Source: UBA5399 sp964464145 (GTDB lineage Bacteria; Bacillota; Clostridia; Christensenellales; Christensenellaceae). Taken from it: DNA of 17,219 nucleotides. The notes beneath the pieces are model-generated. The model was given only the letters and a program-made list of their open reading frames with translations. It did no database searches and was not told where the DNA came from. Location: the NCBI GenBank assembly GCA_964464145.1, contig CAYXFB010000057.1:1-17219 (forward strand), given 5' to 3'. Shown one piece after another: positions 14,175 through 17,219 of this stretch; position 1 is the first letter of the stretch; the number at the start of each line of letters is the position of its first letter. The position numbers and the translations under genes were made by a program.

Positions 14175-14939
14175 ATGGCCTTTATATTCAAGAATCCCGT
14201 TAATTTCCGAGATCTGGGCGGCCTTTTGGGCGCGGAGGGCAAACGCGTAAAGCAGGGCAGATTGCTTCGCTCCGGCCAGCTTACGGATCTCTCATCCGCC
14301 GAGATATCACAGCTTAGCGAAAAGCTGGAGCTGCGGCTCATAATAGACCTGCGCATGGCCTCGGAAGCCGCGGCCGAACCCGACGTTCGCATAGAAGGCG
14401 CGGAATATATGAATCTGGACATTTTCAGCGGCGCCGAGGAGCTGGTGGTGGATATGGAGAATTTCAGCAGGGTGCGCACCGTGGAACAGGCCGAGCGCTT
14501 CATGCAGACCGCCTACGATACTATGATAAGCTACGAGGGTGCGCAGAGCCGTTTTGCCGAATTTTTGCGGCTGGCGCTTAATAACAGCGAGGGCGCGCTG
14601 CTCTTCCACTGCTTTGCCGGCAAGGACAGAACGGGCGTGGCAGCCGCCATGCTGCTTACGCTGCTGGGCGTGTCTCGCGAGGACATACTGAGAGACTATA
14701 TGCTCACCAACGAGCTTCGCAAAGAACGCAACGCCCAGATGATGGCCGCAACCGGCGCGCCACAGGGAGATATAGAGCTACAGCTTTTGGATGTGGCGCT
14801 AAACGTGCGCGAGGAATATCTCTCCTCCGCGATGGACATGGCGGCCGATATGTGCGGTTCATTCGAGGGATATCTGCGGCAAAAGCTGGGCGCTACGGAT
14901 GAGCTTATAGCCGGCCTGCGCGCCAACTATTTATACTAA
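14175..14939 (+). CDS. Protein-tyrosine / phosphoinositide phosphatase (LipA/PtpB-like)
   Basis: A 254-residue cysteine-based phosphatase of the Y_phosphatase3 family. The P-loop HCFAGKDRTG (145-154) gives catalytic Cys146 and Arg152 in the CX5R pattern. The Lys-Asp inside the loop matches Mycobacterium PtpB and Listeria LipA, which act on phosphotyrosine and also on phosphoinositides. NFRDLGG (10-16), LLRSGQL (30-36) and IIDLR (56-60) are the other family marks; the Asp of a catalytic loop is likely among these segments. No signal peptide is present, unlike secreted relatives, so it probably acts inside the cell. GGGGGT precedes ATG 14175. No tyrosine kinase gene is nearby. The 3' end converges on the GyrI-like gene across a hairpin-rich gap. 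Family strong, substrate unknown. Confidence 0.88.
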   Translation: MAFIFKNPVNFRDLGGLLGAEGKRVKQGRLLRSGQLTDLSSAEISQLSEKLELRLIIDLRMASEAAAEPDVRIEGAEYMNLDIFSGAEELVVDMENFSRVRTVEQAERFMQTAYDTMISYEGAQSRFAEFLRLALNNSEGALLFHCFAGKDRTGVAAAMLLTLLGVSREDILRDYMLTNELRKERNAQMMAATGAPQGDIELQLLDVALNVREEYLSSAMDMAADMCGSFEGYLRQKLGATDELIAGLRANYLY

Positions 14940-14946
14940 TCCCATT

Positions 14947-14969
14947 TAAAAACATAAATAATGTTTTTA
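14947..14969 (+). terminator. AT-rich terminator-type hairpin after the phosphatase gene
   Basis: TAAAAACAT (14947-14955) and ATGTTTTTA (14961-14969) form a perfect 9 bp stem with a 5 nt loop, 7 nt after the phosphatase stop. The T run is inside the stem, so termination efficiency is uncertain. Confidence 0.5.
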
Positions 14970-15035
14970 TAGCGCGTTAGCGCGTTTGAAATTGCATGAG
15001 ACATCGCTACGCGGCACGGCGCAATTTTGCGCAGT

Positions 15036-15064
15036 ATTTCAAATTAAAGATTTTAATTTGAAAT
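15036..15064 (-). terminator. 13 bp AT-rich hairpin after the GyrI-like gene
   Basis: ATTTCAAATTAAA (15036-15048) and TTTAATTTGAAAT (15052-15064) are perfectly complementary with a 3 nt loop, 5 nt beyond the minus-strand stop. There is no clean T tract, so it may stabilise the 3' end rather than terminate. Confidence 0.5.
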
Positions 15065-15069
15065 TAGTA

Positions 15070-15699
15070 TTAGAGTGAGGCGGCGGGCAGCCTAAGCACC
15101 GTCTTGAGCTTGAAGGGAGCCGTCCTGCGCGGGTCGCTCAGATATATTTCGTGGTGACGGCGCACATCTCCCGTCATATTTTTCAGCCCCTGCTGTGCCA
15201 TGAAATCATTCATCTGCGCCACCGTTTCCGGCTCCTCCGAATAGGGGCCTATGTGCATCATTTGAACGCACAGCCCCTCATCGAAGCGCTCGAACCGCGC
15301 CGCCGAAACGTCTACCTCGGGCTTTTTGCGCGCCGCCTCCGCCTTCGCCCACGCGAAAACTTCCTCCGTGACAAACTCGGGCTGGCGTATCATAGACGTC
15401 CAGCGCCATTTGTCGCGCTTGTTGAAATCAAAAGCGCCCTCAGAGCTCCACAGCCCCTCCAGCGGCGGCACCACATATTCGAAATAGCCGTCCGGCTGAT
15501 CACCCGAAAGCTTGCTCATTTTTATGGTGAAGGAAAGCGCATAAAGCGCGGATATGGCCGCCTGATATTCGTGCGAATCAGGCGCTCCGTCACCGTCTAT
15601 CATTATAAAGTTCATGGGTGGCACCACGATCTTCACAGGCGTTTTGGGCGGCATATAAAGATCCTTATATTCCTTTTTATAGTCCAGCTTGTCCGCCAC
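15070..15699 (-). CDS. GyrI-like small-molecule-binding protein
   Basis: About 209 residues, a stand-alone GyrI-like domain of the bacterial effector-binding fold. Family marks are DYKKEYKDLYMPPKTP near the start, VPPMNFIMIDGDG, YVVPPLEGLW in the middle, CVQMMHIGPYSEEP and HHEIYLSDPRR followed by APFKLKTVLR at the end. Members of this family bind bulky hydrophobic compounds, and some hydrolyse cyclopropane-containing DNA-damaging toxins (reported for the Listeria protein Lin2189). The frame opens with GTG 15708, but the GGGGG tract overlaps that codon; GTG 15699, 8 nt downstream of it, has correct spacing, so I prefer it. No ATG is available nearby. The gene follows the MFS exporter by 42 bp on the same strand, so the two probably form an operon acting on the same toxic compound. 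Ligand unknown. Confidence 0.83.
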   Translation of the reverse strand: MADKLDYKKEYKDLYMPPKTPVKIVVPPMNFIMIDGDGAPDSHEYQAAISALYALSFTIKMSKLSGDQPDGYFEYVVPPLEGLWSSEGAFDFNKRDKWRWTSMIRQPEFVTEEVFAWAKAEAARKKPEVDVSAARFERFDEGLCVQMMHIGPYSEEPETVAQMNDFMAQQGLKNMTGDVRRHHEIYLSDPRRTAPFKLKTVLRLPAASL

Positions 15700-15741
15700 C
15701 GCGCTCACCCCCGTTTTTCATTATATTTTATAGATAAACTG

Positions 15742-17001
15742 TCAATCAGTTATCAAACCCGTCTTAAAATGCTTGTTGAAATAGATGGACACGCCCATCA
15801 GCGTAATGCACACACCCGTCAGTATAAATATATACTGTATGGGCACGATGTCCGCAAGCGGGCCAAAGAGCACCATGCCCAGCGGCACCATGGCCGTCAT
15901 TATTATTTGCATAAGGCTGAACACGCGCCCCTGCATATTCACGTCCACCTGCTCTTGTATTATGGCCATAGACGGTGTGCTAAGCATGGGCATTGTTGTG
16001 CCCGAGATCACCATTATCACCATATACGTCACAAATCCCGGTACAATGCCCAAAAGCGCGGTGGTCACGCCGAATATTATTGAGGCCAGCGCTATTGTGC
16101 GCGTTCGGTTTTTGAAGCCGCCCCACACGGATATGGCTATTCCGCCCACCACGCTGCCCGCAGACCACATTACCTCGGTGAGCGAAAGCCGCCAATACTC
16201 CGCGCCAAACACGCGCGAGACCATGAGCGGCGCAAGCTGCGCAACGGGCGCAAGCGAAAACATAAACAGCGCGTAAAACAACAGGAAGGAGCGGAAAAAT
16301 CCGCTGCTGAAAACGTATTTTATGCCCGCCTTCAAATCATCCAGATAGCCGCCTTTTAGCTTTTGCAGCGCTTTTTCGTGCGGCGGTATCTTTATTGTAA
16401 ACATTATCACAACAGCCAGCAGAGCCGTTGTAACGTCTATGAAAAAAGTGAACTCTATGCTGGCCACCGAAAGTATTGCTCCGCCCACGGCGGGCGAAAG
16501 CAAAAACATGACAGATTGCAGGCTTCCGTTTATGCCGCCAATTCGTATTATTTTGCTCTTGGGCACTATTTGCGGCAAAAACGCATTTACAGCGGGCATC
16601 TGTATGCCCGAGCCTATGCCGCGCACGCCCAGCACCAAAAATACCATCCACAGCTCGTAATGGCCGGATAAAAAGAACAGCGCAAGCACAAGCGTTGCCG
16701 CCGCCACCATCGCGTCCGCACCCATTATGAGCGCTTTACGGTTTAGCCGGTCCGCCCACACGCCCGAAAAGAGCGATATTATTACCTGCGGTGCAAAGCC
16801 GCAAACCGAGGCCAGCGTCATCATAACGCCGGACTGCGTGGTCAAGGTTATATGCCATATTATTGCGAACTGAACCAGCGAAGAGCCAAACAGTGACACG
16901 GTTTGGCCTGTTAGATACATCGCGGTGCGGCGTTTCCAACCCTTAGGCTCCGGCGCGTCCGTTTCCGTATCTATATTTTGTATTTTTGGGGTTTCTTCCA
17001 T
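15742..17001 (-). CDS. MFS exporter (macrolide-efflux-like)
   Basis: A 419-residue major facilitator protein with about twelve hydrophobic segments and a soluble 25-residue N-terminal tail. The first membrane region RTAMYLTGQTVSLFGSSLVQFAIIW matches in style the MFS_3/MefA-type exporters, which begin with a Q-x-x-S-x-x-G pattern. Motif A is GVWADRLNRKALI (about 80-92). VRGIGSGIQMPAVNAFLPQIVPKSKI is the characteristic stretch after TM4. Relatives expel macrolides and other lipophilic compounds using the proton gradient. Gly-rich turns and acidic residues are as expected, and there is no truncation. AGAAGGAAG precedes ATG 17001. The downstream GyrI-like gene suggests a joint detoxification role. 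Upstream, an inverted repeat (17081-17089 and 17137-17145) overlaps a TTGGCA that could be a -35 box, but no good -10 fits it. Confidence 0.88.
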   Translation of the reverse strand: MEETPKIQNIDTETDAPEPKGWKRRTAMYLTGQTVSLFGSSLVQFAIIWHITLTTQSGVMMTLASVCGFAPQVIISLFSGVWADRLNRKALIMGADAMVAAATLVLALFFLSGHYELWMVFLVLGVRGIGSGIQMPAVNAFLPQIVPKSKIIRIGGINGSLQSVMFLLSPAVGGAILSVASIEFTFFIDVTTALLAVVIMFTIKIPPHEKALQKLKGGYLDDLKAGIKYVFSSGFFRSFLLFYALFMFSLAPVAQLAPLMVSRVFGAEYWRLSLTEVMWSAGSVVGGIAISVWGGFKNRTRTIALASIIFGVTTALLGIVPGFVTYMVIMVISGTTMPMLSTPSMAIIQEQVDVNMQGRVFSLMQIIMTAMVPLGMVLFGPLADIVPIQYIFILTGVCITLMGVSIYFNKHFKTGLITD

Positions 17002-17080
17002 TTTTCACTTCCTTCTCGCCGTTTTTCTCGGCTTTGTGCAACAATATATCATATATATTTATTGTGAGAAAGCTGTTTTT

Positions 17081-17145
17081 GCCAAGCGGTTGGTTTTTTT
17101 GATGTAAGTGGTTGGGTTTTTTGGGTTTGAGGGGTTCCGCTTGGC
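17081..17145. promoter_or_regulatory. Inverted repeat upstream of the exporter gene
   Basis: GCCAAGCGG (17081-17089) and CCGCTTGGC (17137-17145) are perfect 9 bp inverted copies 47 bp apart. The left copy includes most of a minus-strand TTGGCA (17085-17080). The pair could be two operator half sites or a long-loop hairpin. A weak alternative promoter on the minus strand is TTTCTC-17-TATATT (17071-17043). Confidence 0.35.
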
Positions 17146-17186
17146 GCGTTGCCTCTATGATTTGTTGTTCATCAAACAATAAATTT

Positions 17187-17217
17187 AAAAAGTTCCGCTC
17201 GCCGCGGGGGCTTTTTT
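17187..17217. terminator. Terminator-type hairpin at the right edge
   Basis: AAAAAGTTCCGC (17187-17198) pairs with the GC-rich 3' arm from 17204 to 17216 through 12 pairs with two G-U pairs and one bulged G, around loop TCGCC. T runs follow on both strands. It most likely ends a minus-strand gene that lies beyond the window. Confidence 0.6.
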
Positions 17218-17219
17218 CC

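Larger units (their letters stand above)
14933..15070. repeat. Nested inverted-repeat region between convergent genes
   Basis: The gap is bounded by inverted repeats ATACTAAT (14933-14940) and ATTAGTAT (15063-15070), which overlap the two stop codons. Inside are TAAAAACAT/ATGTTTTTA (14947-14969), GCGCAA/TTGCGC (15019-15032), and a 13 bp perfect hairpin (15036-15064). Alternative pairings exist: TTTGAAAT (14985-14992) with ATTTCAAA (15036-15043), and AAATTGC (14989-14995) with GCAATTT (15021-15027). It may be a dispersed repeat unit or a composite terminator; no second copy is in this window. Confidence 0.55.

Noticed and set aside
15151..16083. Long open frame (310 codons) on the plus strand opposite the GyrI-like and MFS genes
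   Set aside because: His/Arg-rich translation with no family resemblance and no ribosome binding site; it spans two well-supported genes on the other strand.
16943..17179. Minus-strand frame of 78 codons upstream of and overlapping the exporter start
   Set aside because: Begins with TTG, has no ribosome binding site, Lys/Asn/Gln-rich low-complexity translation, and overlaps the well-supported exporter gene in another frame.

Overview
The window looks like a chromosomal segment of a low-to-mid GC Gram-positive anaerobe, most likely class Clostridia. Supporting signs are strong GGAGG-type ribosome binding sites, compact Bacillus-type TTGACA/TATAAT promoters, many intrinsic hairpin-plus-T terminators, two lipoprotein signal peptides, and the families DUF3048 (YerB-like) and DUF2225. 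ATA is strikingly dominant as the isoleucine codon in every gene examined (9 of 10 Ile codons in the phosphatase gene), so all genes appear to share one genomic background. I see no insertion sequence, phage gene, CRISPR array, tRNA or rRNA.

Region 1 (about 1-7376, all minus strand) is one complete sugar-utilisation operon. A TTGACA-17-TATGTT promoter at 7348-7376 drives a ~160 nt leader, then a lipoprotein sugar-binding protein (5984-7180), a strong intercistronic terminator-like hairpin (5919-5968), a double-domain RbsA/MglA-type ATPase, an RbsC-type permease, a psicose/tagatose-type ketose 3-epimerase, an FGGY-family sugar kinase and a class II aldolase. A bidirectional terminator closes it at 4-41. 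The expected pathway is uptake, C3 epimerisation of a ketose, phosphorylation, and cleavage of the ketose phosphate. Active-site residues favour true aldol cleavage over a ribulose-phosphate 4-epimerase reaction. No transcription factor gene lies in the operon. Its leader contains three mutually complementary segments, the last overlapping the ribosome binding site, which could form a translational switch.

Region 2 (about 7540-9860, plus strand) holds a 12-TM MFS transporter with its own promoter and nearby palindromes, then a cytosolic protein of unknown role with an HExxH motif between two CxxC pairs, with its own promoter and terminator.

Region 3 (about 9966-11921, plus strand) has a DUF3048 lipoprotein with promoter and terminator, and a small four-TM membrane protein of unknown function.

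Region 4 (about 11926-15072) contains a minus-strand protein joining a cyclic-nucleotide-binding-like domain to DUF2225, a minus-strand RimJ/RimL-type GNAT acetyltransferase, and a divergent plus-strand CX5R phosphatase of the LipA/PtpB type. Its end converges on the next unit across a 130 bp intergenic stretch packed with nested inverted repeats.

Region 5 (about 15070-17219, minus strand) is a two-gene unit: an MFS exporter of the macrolide-efflux-like type followed by a GyrI-like small-molecule-binding protein, a plausible detoxification pair. The window ends in a terminator-type hairpin that probably belongs to a gene beyond the right edge.
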